Origin: Theodoxus fluviatilis
Lineage: Eukaryota; Mollusca; Gastropoda; Cycloneritida; Neritidae
Direction: 5' to 3'
Length of the DNA: 32,500 nucleotides
NCBI GenBank assembly: GCA_034096865.1
Contig: JAWQFJ010025694.1
Location: forward strand, 1-32,500
Part shown: piece after piece, positions 18,723 to 29,150 of the stretch
Layout of the letters: each line of letters starts with the position of its first letter
Position numbering within the stretch: the stretch's first letter is position 1
The notes under the pieces: model-generated
Seen by the model: the letters and a program-made list of their open reading frames with translations, nothing else
What the model was told of the DNA's origin: nothing
Database searches by the model: none
Made by a program: the position numbers and the translations under genes

Positions 18723-21700
18723 GTGAGTAGGCCTTTCCTCGCTCGCTGTGCTCGAAGCCCGTCTCTTCCACAAGGCACTTCTCTTTGCGGCGGTGCTTTC
18801 TCTATCAGCCGCCATTCTTGCGGCAACATTTTACGTAAGTCACCAGGATGACCTTGTCTCCCTCATCACTCGTTAGGGCAGTGTGTTTTCCGTAAGTTCC
18901 CTCAATACAATCGTGGCCTAATTTACACAGTAAGTCACGATCATTTCGGCTTGCACTTCCTCAAACCCTTTGGAGTAGCAGCTCTCCCGTGAGTCACCTC
19001 TCTCAAGGGCTGCTACTCCGCACGTCAACCACTACAAGTCACCATAACCTCTGTAAGTGGCCACAGTTTATCTGCCGGCACTTTCTTCCCAGAGTCATTT
19101 ATTTTTAGAGCAGCATTTCCTCTGCGTCACCACCCTGTAGCCTGTTGCTCTCCTACACCTGCCACCATTTTGAAGGACACATTCCTGTAGGTCAGCTTTT
19201 CTCAGTGTAACTGACTAGGGCTTGCTGTGTACGTGGCGCCTTGTGTCCGGCAGGTTTAACGGAGATGAAGGGCAGCACGGCCGTGGTGGTGGTCATAAAG
19301 GACGGACACATCTACTGCGGCAGCACGGGCGATTCCAGGGCAGTAGTTTCAGTCTGCGGCGAGGCGGTGCCGCTGTCCTTCGACCACAAGCCGCACGACG
19401 CCAACGAGCTGTATCGGATCATCAGTGAGTAGTATACCTACCTGTTACCTGTACCGGATCATCAGTGAGTAGTATACCTACCTGTTACCTGTACCGGATC
19501 ATCAGTGAGTAGTATACCTACCTGTTACCTGTACCGGATCATCAGTGAGTAGTATACCTACCTGTTACCTGTACCGGATCATCAGTGAGTAGTATACCTA
19601 CCTGTTACCTGTACCGGATCATCAGTGAGTAGTATACCTACCTGTTACCTGTACCGGATCATCAGTGAGTAGTATACCTACCTGTTACCTGTACCGGATC
19701 ATCAGTGAGTAGTATACCTACCTGTTACCTGTACCGGATCATCAGTGAGTAGTATACCTACCTGTTACCTGTACCGGATCATCAGTGAGTAGTATACCTA
19801 CCTGTTACCTGTACCGGATCATCAGTGAGTAGTATACCTACCTGTTACCTGTACCGGATCATCAGTGAGTAGTATACCTACCTGTTACCTGTACCGGATC
19901 ATCAGTGAGTAGTATACCTACCTGTTACCTGTACCGGATCATCAGTGAGTAGTATACCTACCTGTTACCTGTACCGGATCATCAGTGAGTAGTATACTTA
20001 CCTTTTACCTGTACCGGATCATCAGTGAGTAGTATACCTACCTGTTACCTGTACCGGATCATCAGTGAGTAGTATACCTACCTGTTACCTGTACCGGATC
20101 ATCAGTGAGTAGTATACCTACCTGTTACCTGTACCGGATCATCAGTGAGTAGTATACCTACCTGTTACCTGTACCGGATCATCAGTGAGTAGTATACCTA
20201 CCTGTTACCTGTACCGGATCATCAGTGAGTAGTATACCTACCTGTTACCTGTACCGGATCATCAGTGAGTAGTATACCTACCTGTTACCTGTACCGGATC
20301 ATCAGTGAGTAGTATACCTACCTGTTACCTGTACCGGATCATCAGTGAGTAGTATACCTACCTGTTACCTGTACCGGATCATCAGTGAGTAGTATACATA
20401 CCTATGACCTGTACCGGATCATCAGTGAGTAGTATACCTACCTGTTACCTGTACCGGATCATCAGTGAGTAGTATACATACCTATGACCTGTACCGGATC
20501 ATCAGTGAGTAGTATACATACCTATGACCTGTACCGGATCATCAGTGAGTAGTATACATACCTATGACCTGTACCAGATCATCAGTGAGTAGTATACCAT
20601 ACCTATGACCTGTACTGGATCATCAGTGAGTAGTATACCTACCTGTTACCTGTACCGGATCATCAGTGAGTAGTATACCTACCTGTTACCTGTACCGGAT
20701 CATCAGTGAGTAGTATACCTACCTGTTACCTGTACCGGATCATCAGTGAGTAGTATACATACCTATGACCTGTACCGGATCATCAGTGAGTAGTATACCT
20801 ACCTGTTACCTGTACCGGATCATCAGTGAGTAGTATACATACCTATGACCTGTACCGGATCATCAGTGAGTAGTATACATACCTATGACCTGTACCGGAT
20901 CATCAGTGAGTAGTATACATACCTATGACCTGTACCAGATCATCAGTGAGTAGTATACCATACCTATGACCTGTACTGGATCATCAGTGAGTAGTATACA
21001 TACCTATGACCTGTACCAGATCATCAGTGAGTAGTATACATACCTAAGACCTGTACCGGATCATCAGTGAGTAGTATACATACCTATGACCTGTTCCGTT
21101 AGACGAACGGGCGAACGAACGGACGGGTGGACGGGCCGAAGGACAAATAGTAACACGGAGACAGAGACATAGACAGAGCCGGAGAAAGAAACTGAGACCG
21201 AGTGTTCAAAGATAAATAAATAAATGCATTTGCTGCACAGTCACCCTTACCGAGTACCCTGCGCACCATGCAAGTACTGGAGCAACGCACCTTTGTTTTG
21301 TGTAGACGCGAACAGCACTGTGGAGCGGTGGCGGGTGGAGGGGCGCCTGGCCGTCTCGCGGTCGCTGGGGGACACCTACTTCAAGCGCCCTGACCTGCCG
21401 CCCGAAGATCAGGCCGTCACGGCGCAACCGGAAGTCACCAAGCAGCCTCTGACGGAAGACCACGAGTTTCTGGTGCTCTTTAGCGACGGGGTACACGACT
21501 CCACCAACAACCAGAGCCTGGTCAGGTTCATCAGGAAGCGCATTGCCGAGGGGCAGGATCCCGAGGACATCTGCAGGCAGGTGTTGCAGCGCTGCCTGGC
21601 ACCCAAGCGTACCGTGCCCAGCGTCGACAACATGTCCGTCGTGCTGATCTGCTTCCTGCGAGACCAACCCTACAGCTCCCTGACAGAGAAATGCGCAAGG

Positions 21701-21739
21701 CCGGCACGGTGCCGCTCCAACAAGTTCCACCTGCTGTGA
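18128..21739 (+). CDS. PP2C-type (PPM family) protein Ser/Thr phosphatase, three exons
   Basis: Joining 18128-18722, 19254-19424 and 21306-21739 gives 399 residues with matching phase-1 junctions. PP2C enzymes are metal-dependent Ser/Thr protein phosphatases. Motifs in order: GWRPYMED (residues 119-126), FFAVFDGHGD (DGH at 147-149), GSTAVVV, GDSRA (224-228), FDHKPHD, WRVEGRLAVSRSLGD, FLVLFSDGVHD (D316) and DNMSVVLICF (D363). The Glu-Asp, Asp-Gly and two later Asp positions that bind metal, and the Arg of GWR, are all kept. Oddities are DGHGD for the usual DGHGG, NANS for the usual NAGG, and His for Trp in DGxWD. The catalytic domain is complete. The N-terminus is uncertain: 118 residues before GWR is long, ATG 18128 simply follows an in-frame stop, and no other Met precedes the domain, so an upstream exon is possible. 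The SPVTE segment before the domain matches many PP2Cs. It is probably functional, and no stop or frameshift is seen in the exons. Confidence 0.87.
18723..19253 (+). other. PP2C intron 1, rich in donor-like motifs
   Basis: A 531-bp intron with donor GTGAGT and acceptor TTGTGTCCGGCAG|GT. It contains further 5'-splice-site-like hexamers: GTAAGT at 18835, 18892, 18930 and 19053, and GTGAGT at 18989, several followed by CAC. The surroundings look like a very decayed tandem repeat. Confidence 0.75.
19254..19424 (+). CDS. PP2C gene exon 2
   Basis: Encodes from the split Ser codon (residue 199) to the first base of codon 256, phase 1 at both ends. It contains GSTAVVVVIKDG, GSTGDSRAV and FDHKPHDANELYRII, which are core PP2C strands. 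The last 16 exonic bases plus the donor are the seed of the 40-bp array in the next intron. Confidence 0.87.
19409..21092 (+). repeat. 40-bp array duplicating an exon-intron junction, 42 copies
   Basis: The unit is CTGTACCGGATCATCAGTGA followed by GTAGTATACCTACCTGTTAC. The first copy is the real end of exon 2 (CTGTATCGGATCATCA) plus its donor. Donor GT positions run from 19425 to 21067 at 40-bp steps with two 41-bp units. By eye every copy keeps TCATCAGTGAGTAG. Variation sits in the intronic half (CCTACCTGTTACC or CATACCTATGACC) and in CCGG/CCAG/CTGG just before the junction. Confidence 0.97.
19425..21305 (+). other. PP2C intron 2
   Basis: An 1,881-bp intron from ATCA|GTGAGT (19425) to CCTTTGTTTTGTGTAG|A (21305). 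About 1.67 kb of it is the 40-bp array. The remaining 210 bp (21095-21305) hold a short ACGAACGG-type repeat, AAATAAATAAATG and the pyrimidine-rich acceptor region. Retention adds a stop (TAG) as the second complete codon after the exon. Confidence 0.85.
21306..21739 (+). CDS. PP2C gene exon 3 (terminal)
   Basis: The first two bases complete codon 256 (Asn), then residues 257-399 follow to TGA at 21737-21739. It contains WRVEGRLAVSRSLGD, FLVLFSDGVHD and DNMSVVLICF, followed by a 32-residue tail ending SNKFHLL. The final CACCTGCTGTGA lies at the start of the downstream 31-bp repeats. Confidence 0.88.
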
Positions 21740-22265
21740 CCATTGCTCTGCCCAGAACATCTTCTGTCACCATTGCTCTGCTCAGAACCATCTTCTGTGA
21801 CCATTGCACTGATCAGAACTATCTTCTGTGACCATTGCTCTGCTCACAACCATCTTCTGTGACCATTGCACTGATCAGAACCATCTTCTGTGACCATTGC
21901 ACTGATCAAAACTATCTTCTGTGACCATTGCTCTGCTCACAACCATCTTCTGTGACCATTGCTCTGCTCACAACCATCTTCTGTGACCATTGCACTGATC
22001 AGAACCATCTTCTGTGACCATTGCACTGATCAGAACCATCTTCTGTGACCATTGTACTGATCAGAAATATCTTCTGTGACCATTGCACTGATCAGAACTA
22101 TCTTCTGTGACCATTGCACTGATCAAAACTATCTTCTGTGACCATTGCACTGATCAGAACCATCTTCTGTGACCATTGCACTGATCAGAACTATCTTCTG
22201 TGACCATTGCATTGATCAGAACTATCTTCTGTGACCATTGCTCTGCTAAGAACCATCTTCTATGA
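21727..22265 (+). repeat. 31-bp array, family A, about 17 copies
   Basis: The unit is CTGTGACCATTGCACTGATC followed by AGAACCATCTT. Alternative units have GCTCTGCTCACAACC. The first copy overlaps the phosphatase stop codon (CTGCTGTGACCATTG). It is likely part of the 3' UTR if the gene is transcribed through. No AATAAA is seen in it. Confidence 0.95.
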
Positions 22266-22414
22266 TGAATGTTCTGCTGAGAGACATCTTTTGTTCCGTG
22301 GGCTTCAAAAAGCACCGCCCTGTGAATGCTGTGCAAACACCGCCTTCACCGATAAATGCGGTCCTATGAACGGTACTATCTTCTTTGTGAAATGAACCGA
22401 GCACATTGTTTTGT
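22266..22414 (+). repeat. Decayed 31-bp units between families A and B
   Basis: Two consecutive 31-base segments begin at CTATGATGAATG and TTGTTCCGTGGG, and a further stretch of about 61 bases follows. Each ends in an ACATCTT-, GCACCGCCC- or ACTATCTT-like block. They are strongly diverged but keep the array rhythm. Confidence 0.55.
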
Positions 22415-24480
22415 GGCCCACGCCCTACCTAGCACCACCTGCTGTGGCCCACGCCCTACCTAGCACCACCTGCTGTGGCCCACGCCCTACCTAGCACCAC
22501 CTGCTGTGGCCCACGCCATACCTAGCACCACCTGCTGTGGCCCACGCCCTACCTAGCACCACCTGCTGTGACCCACGCTCTACCTAGCACCATCTGGTGT
22601 GACCCACGCTCTACCTAGCACCACCTGCTGTGGCCCACGCCCTACCTAGCACCACCTGGTGTGTCCCACGCCCTGCCTAGCACCACCTGCTGTGGCAAAT
22701 GCCCTACTTAGCACCACCTGGTGTGTCCCACGCCCTACCTAGCACCACCTGGTGTGTCCCACGCCCTACCTAGCACCACCTGCTGTGGCCCACGCCCTAC
22801 CTAGCACCACCTGCTGTGGCCCACGCCCTACCTAGCACCACCTGCTGTGGCCCACGCCCTACCTAGCACCACCTGCTGTGACCCACGCTCTACCTAGCAC
22901 CACCTGGTGTGACTCACGCTCTACCTAGCACCACCTGCTGTGGCCCACGCCCTACCTAGCACCACCTGGTGTGGCCCACCCTCTACCTAGCACCACCTGG
23001 TGTGTCCCACGCTCTACCTAGCACCACCTGCTGTGGCCCACGCCCTGCCTAGCACCACCTGCTGTGGCCCACGCCCTGCCTAGCACCACCTGCTGTGGCC
23101 CACGCCCTGCCTAGCACCACCTGCTGTAGCCCACGCCCTGTCTAGCACCACCTGGTGTGGCCCACGCCCTGCCTAGCACCACCTGCTGTGGCCCACGCCC
23201 TTCCTAGCACCACCTGCTGTGGCCCACGCCGTACCTAGCACCACCTGCTGTGGCCCACGCCCTACCTAGCACCACCTGCTGTGGCCCACGCCGTACCTAG
23301 CACCACCTGCTGTGACCCACGCCCTACCTAGCACCACCTGCTGTGGCGAATGCCCTACCTAGCGCCACCTGCTGTGGCGAATGCCCTACCTAGCACCACC
23401 TGCTGTGGCCCACGCCCTACCTAGCACCACCTGCTGTGGCAAATGCCCTACCTAACACCACCTGCTGTGGCCCACATCCTACCTAACACCACCTGCTGCG
23501 GCGAATGCCCTACCTAGCACCACCTGCTGTGGCGAATGCCCTACCTAGCACCACCTGCTGTGACGAATGCCCTACCTAGCACCACATGCTGTGGCGAATG
23601 CCCTACCTAGCACCACCTGCTGTGGCGAATGCCCTACCTAGCACCACATGCTGTGGTGAACGCCCTACCTAGCACCACCTGGTGTGTCCCACGCCCTACC
23701 TAGCACCACCTGATGTGTCCCACGCCCTACCTAGCACCACCTGCTGTGGCCCACGCCCTACCTAGCACCACCTGCTGTGGCCCACGCCCTACCTAGCACC
23801 ACCTGATGTGGCCCACGCCCTACCTAGCACCACCTGATGTGTCCCACGCCCTACCTAGCACCACCTGATGTGGCGAATGCCCTACCTAGCACCACCTGAT
23901 GTGTCCCACGCCCTACCTAGCACCACCTGATGTGTCCCACGCCCTACCTAGCACCACCTGCTGTGGCGAATGCCCTACCTAGCACCACCTGATGTGTCCC
24001 ACGCCCTACCTAGCACCACCTGCTGTGGCGAATGCCCTACCTAGCACCACATGCTGTGGCCCACATCCTACCTAGCACCACCTGATGTGTCCCACGCCCT
24101 ACCTAGCACCACCTGGTGTGTCCCACGCCCTACCTAGCACCACCTGGTGTGTCCCACGCCCTACCTAGCACCACCTGCTGTGGCGAATGCCCTACCTAGC
24201 ACCACCTGGTGTGTCCCACGACCTACCTAGCACCACCTGCTGTGGATATTGCCCTACCTAGCGCCACCTGATGTGACAAATGCCCTACCTAGCACCACCT
24301 GATGTGGCAAATGCCCTATCTAGCACCACCTGATGTGGCCCACGCCCTACCTAGCACCGCCTGCTGTGGCGAATGCCCTACCTAGCACCACCTGCTGTGG
24401 CGAATGCCCTACCTAGCCCCACCTGATGTGGCAATGCCCTACCTAGCCCCACCTGATGTGGCAAATGCCCTACCTAGTAC
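22415..24480 (+). repeat. 31-bp array, family B, about 66 copies
   Basis: The unit is CCTACCTAGCACCACCTGCT followed by GTGGCCCACGC. Variants are CTGGTGTGTCCC, CTGATGTG and GGCGAATGC. Aligned at CTGTGACC, about 22 of 31 positions agree with family A by eye. It contains frequent TAG codons, so there are no long frames on the plus strand. Confidence 0.96.
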
Positions 24481-24600
24481 CGCCTTCAGCTGTGGTGTCT
24501 TCAGCGCCGATTTTGTACTGACTGCTGAGATCTACACTCCACCAAGTCCCGCTTTTTGTGGGTGCGCTGTACATCAACATGCCACTGTAAAGTCATCTAC
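24481..24600 (+). repeat. Decayed units between families B and C
   Basis: Contains CTGTGGTGTCTTCAGCGCC and CTGTAAAGTCATCTACACC blocks that resemble both neighbours at about 31-bp spacing. No gene is seen. Confidence 0.5.
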
Positions 24601-26693
24601 ACCACCACCCTGACACTGTGGATTCTGCTGCACCACCACCCTGCCACTGTGAAGTCTGCTGCACCACCACCCTGCCACTTTGAAGTCTGCTGCACCACCA
24701 CCCTGCCACTGTGAAGTCTGCTGCACCACCACCCTGCCACTGTGAAGTCTGCTGCACCACTACCCTGCCACTGTGAAGTCTGCTGCACCACCACCCTGCC
24801 ACTGTGAAGTCTGCTGCACCACCTCCCTGCCACTGTGAAGTCAGCTGCACCACCAGCCTGCCACTGTGAAGTCTGCTGCACCACCACCCTGCCACTGTGG
24901 ATTCTGCTGCACCACCACCCTGCCACTGTGAAGTCGGCTGCACCACCACCCTGCCACTGGGAAGTCTGCTGCACCACCACCCTGCCACTGTGAAGTCGGC
25001 TGCACCACCACCCTGCCACTGTGAAGTCTGCTGCACCACCACCCTGCCACTGTGGATTCTGCTGCACCACCACCCTGCCACTGTGAAGTCTGCTGCACCA
25101 CCACCCTGCCACTGTGAAGTCGGCTGCACCACCACCCTGCCACTGTGAAGTCTGCTGCACCACCACCCTGCCACTGTGGATTCTGCTGCACCACCACCCT
25201 GCCACTGTGAAGTCGGCTGCACCACCACCCTGCCACTGTGAAGTCTGCTGCACCACCACCCTGCCACTGTGGATTCTGCTGCACCACCACCCTGCCACTG
25301 TGAAGTCTGCTGCACCACCACCCTGCCACTGTGAAGTCGGCTGCACCACCACCCTGCCACTGTGAAGTCTGCTGCACCACCACCCTGCCACTGTGAAGTC
25401 TGCTGCACCACCACCCTGCCACTGTGAAGTCTGCTGCACCACCACCCTGCCACTGTGAAGTCTGCTGCACCACCACCCTGCCACTGTGAAGTCTGCTGCA
25501 CCACCACCCTGCCACTGTGGATTCTGCTGCACCACCACCCTGCCACTGTGAAGTCTGCTGCACCACCACCCTGCCACTGTGAAGTCTGCTGCACCACCAC
25601 CCTGCCACTGTGAAGTCTGCTGCACCACCACCCTGCCACTGTGAAGTCGGCTGCACCACCACCCTGCCACTGTGAAGTCGGCTGCACCACCAGCCTGCCA
25701 CTGTGAAGTCTGCTGCACCACCACCCTGCCACTGTGAAGTCGGCTGCACCACCAGCCTGCCACTGTGGATTCTGCTGCACCAACACTCTGCCACTGTGAA
25801 GTCTGCTGCACCACCACCCTGCCACTGTGAAGTCTGCTGCACCACCACCCTGCCACTGTGAAGTCTGCTGCACCATCACCCTGCCACTGTGAAGTCTGCT
25901 GCACCATCACCCTGCCACTGTGAAGTCTGCTGCACCATCACCCTGCCACTGTGGATTCTGCTGCACCACCACCCTGCCACTGTGAAGTCTGCTGCACCAC
26001 CACCCTGCCACTGTGAAGCCTGCTGCACCACCACCCTGCCACTGTAAAGTCTGCTGCACCACCACCCTGCCACTGTGGATTCTGCTGCACCACCACCCTG
26101 CCACTGTGGATTCTGCTGCACCACCACCCTGCCACTGTGAAGTCTGCTGCACCACCACCCTGCCACTGTGAAGTCTGCTGCACCACCACCCTGCCACTGT
26201 GAAGTCTGCTGCACCATCACCCTGCCACTGTGAAGTCTGCTGCACCATCACCCTGCCACTGTGAAGTCTGCTGCACCACCACCCTGCCACTGTGGATTCT
26301 GCTGCACCACCACCCTGCCACTGTGAAGTCTGCTGCACCACCCTGCCACTGTGACTGCGCACTCACCCTGCCACTGTGCTGCACATCACCCTGCCACTGT
26401 GAAGTCTGCTGCACCATCACCCTGCCACTGTGAAGTCTGCTGCACCATCACCCTGCCACTGTGAAGTCTGCTGCACCATCACCCTGCCACTGTGGATTCT
26501 GCTGCACCACCACCCTGCCACTGTGAAGTCTGCTGCACCACCACCCTGCCACTGTGAAGCCTGCTGCACCACCACCCTGCCACTGTAAAGTCTGCTGCAT
26601 CACCACTCTGCCACTGTGGATTCTGCTGCACCACCACCCTGCCACTGTGGATTCTGCTGCACCACCACCCTGCCACTGTGAAGTCTGCTACAC
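24601..26693 (+). repeat. 31-bp array, family C, about 67 copies
   Basis: The unit is CTGCCACTGTGAAGTCTGCT followed by GCACCACCACC. Variants are GTGGATTCTGC, GAAGTCGGC and CACCATCACC. A rearranged, shortened stretch lies at about 26340-26400. The minus strand lacks stops in most units, giving frames of up to 437 codons with QWQGGGAADFTVAGWWCSR-type repeats. These are treated as artefacts. Confidence 0.96.
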
Positions 26694-26925
26694 TGACATC
26701 CATCTTCTGTTATGTCTACATTATCAATAGTCAATTCCTGTGGGGTCGGCCCCATCAACAAACACTCTTTGCATTCTCAGCCACAACAATAGTCAGCTGC
26801 TGTGGTGTCTACTGCAGCAACGTACACCCGTTGTGATGTCATCTACCCAAAGCACCTTGTGCCTGCTGTGGTGCTACCTTCTTCAAGTATCACTTGGTGC
26901 GATATTTGCCCCATCAAACATTGCC
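26694..26925 (+). repeat. Decayed tail of the 31-bp super-array
   Basis: GTGGTGTCTACTGCAGCAAC, GTGATGTCATCTACCC and GTGGTGCTACC blocks recur at 29-35 bp spacing and grade into unique DNA. No coding feature is seen. Confidence 0.4.
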
Positions 26926-27340
26926 TGACGTAAGGTCACTTGGCATGACGATGGCGGGACTGGGAACAGTGTGCAGGTTGAGTGCTGCACGTGAAAGCTC
27001 ACACGAGATCACGACAAGACGTTGCCTGTGGGGTAGGTCAGGTGACCGCTACAGAGCTGGGAAAAGCGAACGTAGAACGCGAGGGAGGACCCCAGCAATG
27101 ATGACTGACATCCATCGCGGCCCGCCACCCTGTTGTCCCAGCAGTTTGACTGGAGTCTGCTGGCGGGCCTCGGTGCGGTCAGGACGGTTCTGTCACGGCG
27201 CAGTGTTGACCGGTGTACTGAAATATTTTTCCAGGACGTCAACGCAACAACAAAAATCGTCTCTCGATGCTAGTAGTCAGTGGAAAATGTTTCCTCAACT
27301 GCGGCCTTTGGTTTTCGTGCATTCAAAGAAAACGTAAAAT
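26926..27340 (+). other. GC-richer unique stretch, possible promoter or exon
   Basis: TGACGTAA (26926-26933) is CRE-like, and GACGATGGCGGG has an ATG at 26951 in a YY1-like context. The plus frame through it runs to TAA at 27335-27337 (about 128 codons from 26951), with no domain recognised and an unremarkable, Arg/Ser-rich product. Possible first exon or non-coding; weak. Confidence 0.18.
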
Positions 27341-28378
27341 AGGTTTGAATTCACGTTCGTGGCATGGCCTCCGGCGAGGACCTTGTGTTGATAGATGTTG
27401 AGACTTTGTTCGTTGATGTCAGCACTGGATGACTTTCGTCTTTTTCTCGTTTTACTGGGGAGTGTTGATAAAATTCATTACTCCATTGGGAACAAGAGTG
27501 GGTTGATGAACCATTATGAAAGTATAGTATTTACATTCCTTTCAAAATACATACAAATTACTAGCTTAAACTCTTGTCAAACGTTGGCATAGTGTTTGTG
27601 ATGAAATAAAAAAAATTGATGACACGTTAAAAGAAAAATGACGCAGTTCTTCAAACATGTTTAATTTCTGTACGTAATAAACCAGTTTCTCTCTCAATAA
27701 TGGTATATCAATTTATAGTTTCTGTGGAAAGTAGCCAAGTAAGGCTGACAGGCCTTTAAACAATTAACATTCATTCATTTATTCCTTCTGAGGGACATTT
27801 GGGTAAGATGAACGTCGAGTCAAAACGCCGTCACCAGAGGGCGTTACGGCGCATGCTCAGGTGGAGTCCCCACTCTCCCCTGTACCTGAAGAAAACATTC
27901 GGACATTTCTTTCATTGTCTGGCGTCATTTGGCAATATGAAACTTTCAGATAGCCGCGTCTTTTTCTTTACTCTGTACGCATCACTGTGGAGAGAGAGGA
28001 AAAAGACAAAAGAAATCTGCACCTACACTGTGACCTCCGACCCAGCTGACACGTGGCCGTCATGTAAGAGTAGAAGGACTGCCGCCGTGTGTTGAAAACA
28101 ATCATTAAAAAGGACGTAGAAAGAAATAAATCCAGAATATTTTACTCAAAACTGACACTTCAGTCGCAGACTTTCGTAAGTCTGAAGGGAAATGCCTGAA
28201 AGCACAATGAGCCAACTCAGTTTCCCCGGTGTTTCCCAAGCATGCTGAAGGAGAGTAGCCGAACCCAAGCATATTCAACCCTTTTAATTATAATTATTTT
28301 TACATCATTAAAAAGCTTAATACGTGTACTATCAGATCACACAAGCATCTCAACATTAGCAAGCGGGTCCGAGTGTCT
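27341..28378. other. Unique AT-rich spacer
   Basis: No gene or RNA is recognised. AATAAA-type hexamers occur near 27606, 27677 and 28125, without a recognised gene to serve. A plus frame at 27808-28095 (from ATG in AAGATGAACG) has no recognisable domain. Confidence 0.5.
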
Positions 28379-28379
28379 A

Positions 28380-28468
28380 ACTGAGTGGCGAGGGGTCACG
28401 ACGTGAGTGGCGAGGGGTCACGACGTGAGTGGCGAGGGGTCACGACGTGAGTGGCGAGGGGTCACGAC
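28380..28468 (+). repeat. 22-bp tandem repeat, 4 copies
   Basis: The unit is GTGAGTGGCGAGGGGTCACG plus AC, four copies with no visible differences except the first base of the first unit. Each copy starts with GTGAGT, a donor-like hexamer. Confidence 0.93.
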
Positions 28469-29150
28469 GTGTTAACTATCTGTGTGCATCAGACAATCCA
28501 GCTAGACACTTCGATGTATGTTTGGGCAGAGGCTTTGACGCAGCCTTTGCAAACGATGGCGTTGTGTTCGTGCTGTTTGATGCAGACGCCGCTCTCTTTC
28601 CTCTCGCTCTCCTTCCATACTTGTTTCTGCTGGAGGGACTGCACGGACAGCACCATCCAGCCCTTGTGGAACCCAAAGCACGGCGACCCCGCGCCCCCAG
28701 CAGTCGCCAGCAGGTCACGCCATTGCACCACTTCCTGCACTCATCACAGATAGGAATGTGCCAGTTCAGGACCATTCCGTGTCGCTCCTCCTCCGTAAGT
28801 TACAGACGGGTACTGTGACTTCTGAAGTAGCTGGGTCGATACAATGTGACTTCCTGACATGGTTGCTGGCGTCCTAGCAGCATAGAAGCTCGCCCGCAGT
28901 GGCTTCCAGCCGGCATGTGCCGTTTACAAAAGTGCGAGGAGGAGAGAGTTGCATCTTATGCGAGTAGCCCCACTTGCAATGCCTGCCTCCAGCCAGGAGT
29001 AAACGCGGACAGCAGTGAGGGCAGTGCCGGTGCCTTGTGGAACAGTCAACCGTTAGCGCGGCCGCACGCAATCATCGTATTGGACTCTTCCCCAGGATGT
29101 AGATATGCTGTAGTACGTAATCCTGTGCATTCTCTCTGTTTCTGCCTGTC
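28469..29150. other. Unique region with unrecognised frames
   Basis: Overlapping frames exist on both strands. One is a minus frame, 28476-28775, with HIPICDECRKWCNGVTCW, a Cys-rich start that might be a zinc-binding fragment. No family is recognised and no splice pattern is convincing. A GTAAGT follows CTCCTCC near 28795 on the plus strand. No function is proposed. Confidence 0.25.

Noticed and set aside
24593..26703. Minus-strand frames of up to 437 codons with Trp/Gly/Gln repeats
   Set aside because: Present in overlapping frames and explained by 31-bp units lacking stops on that strand; no independent coding evidence.
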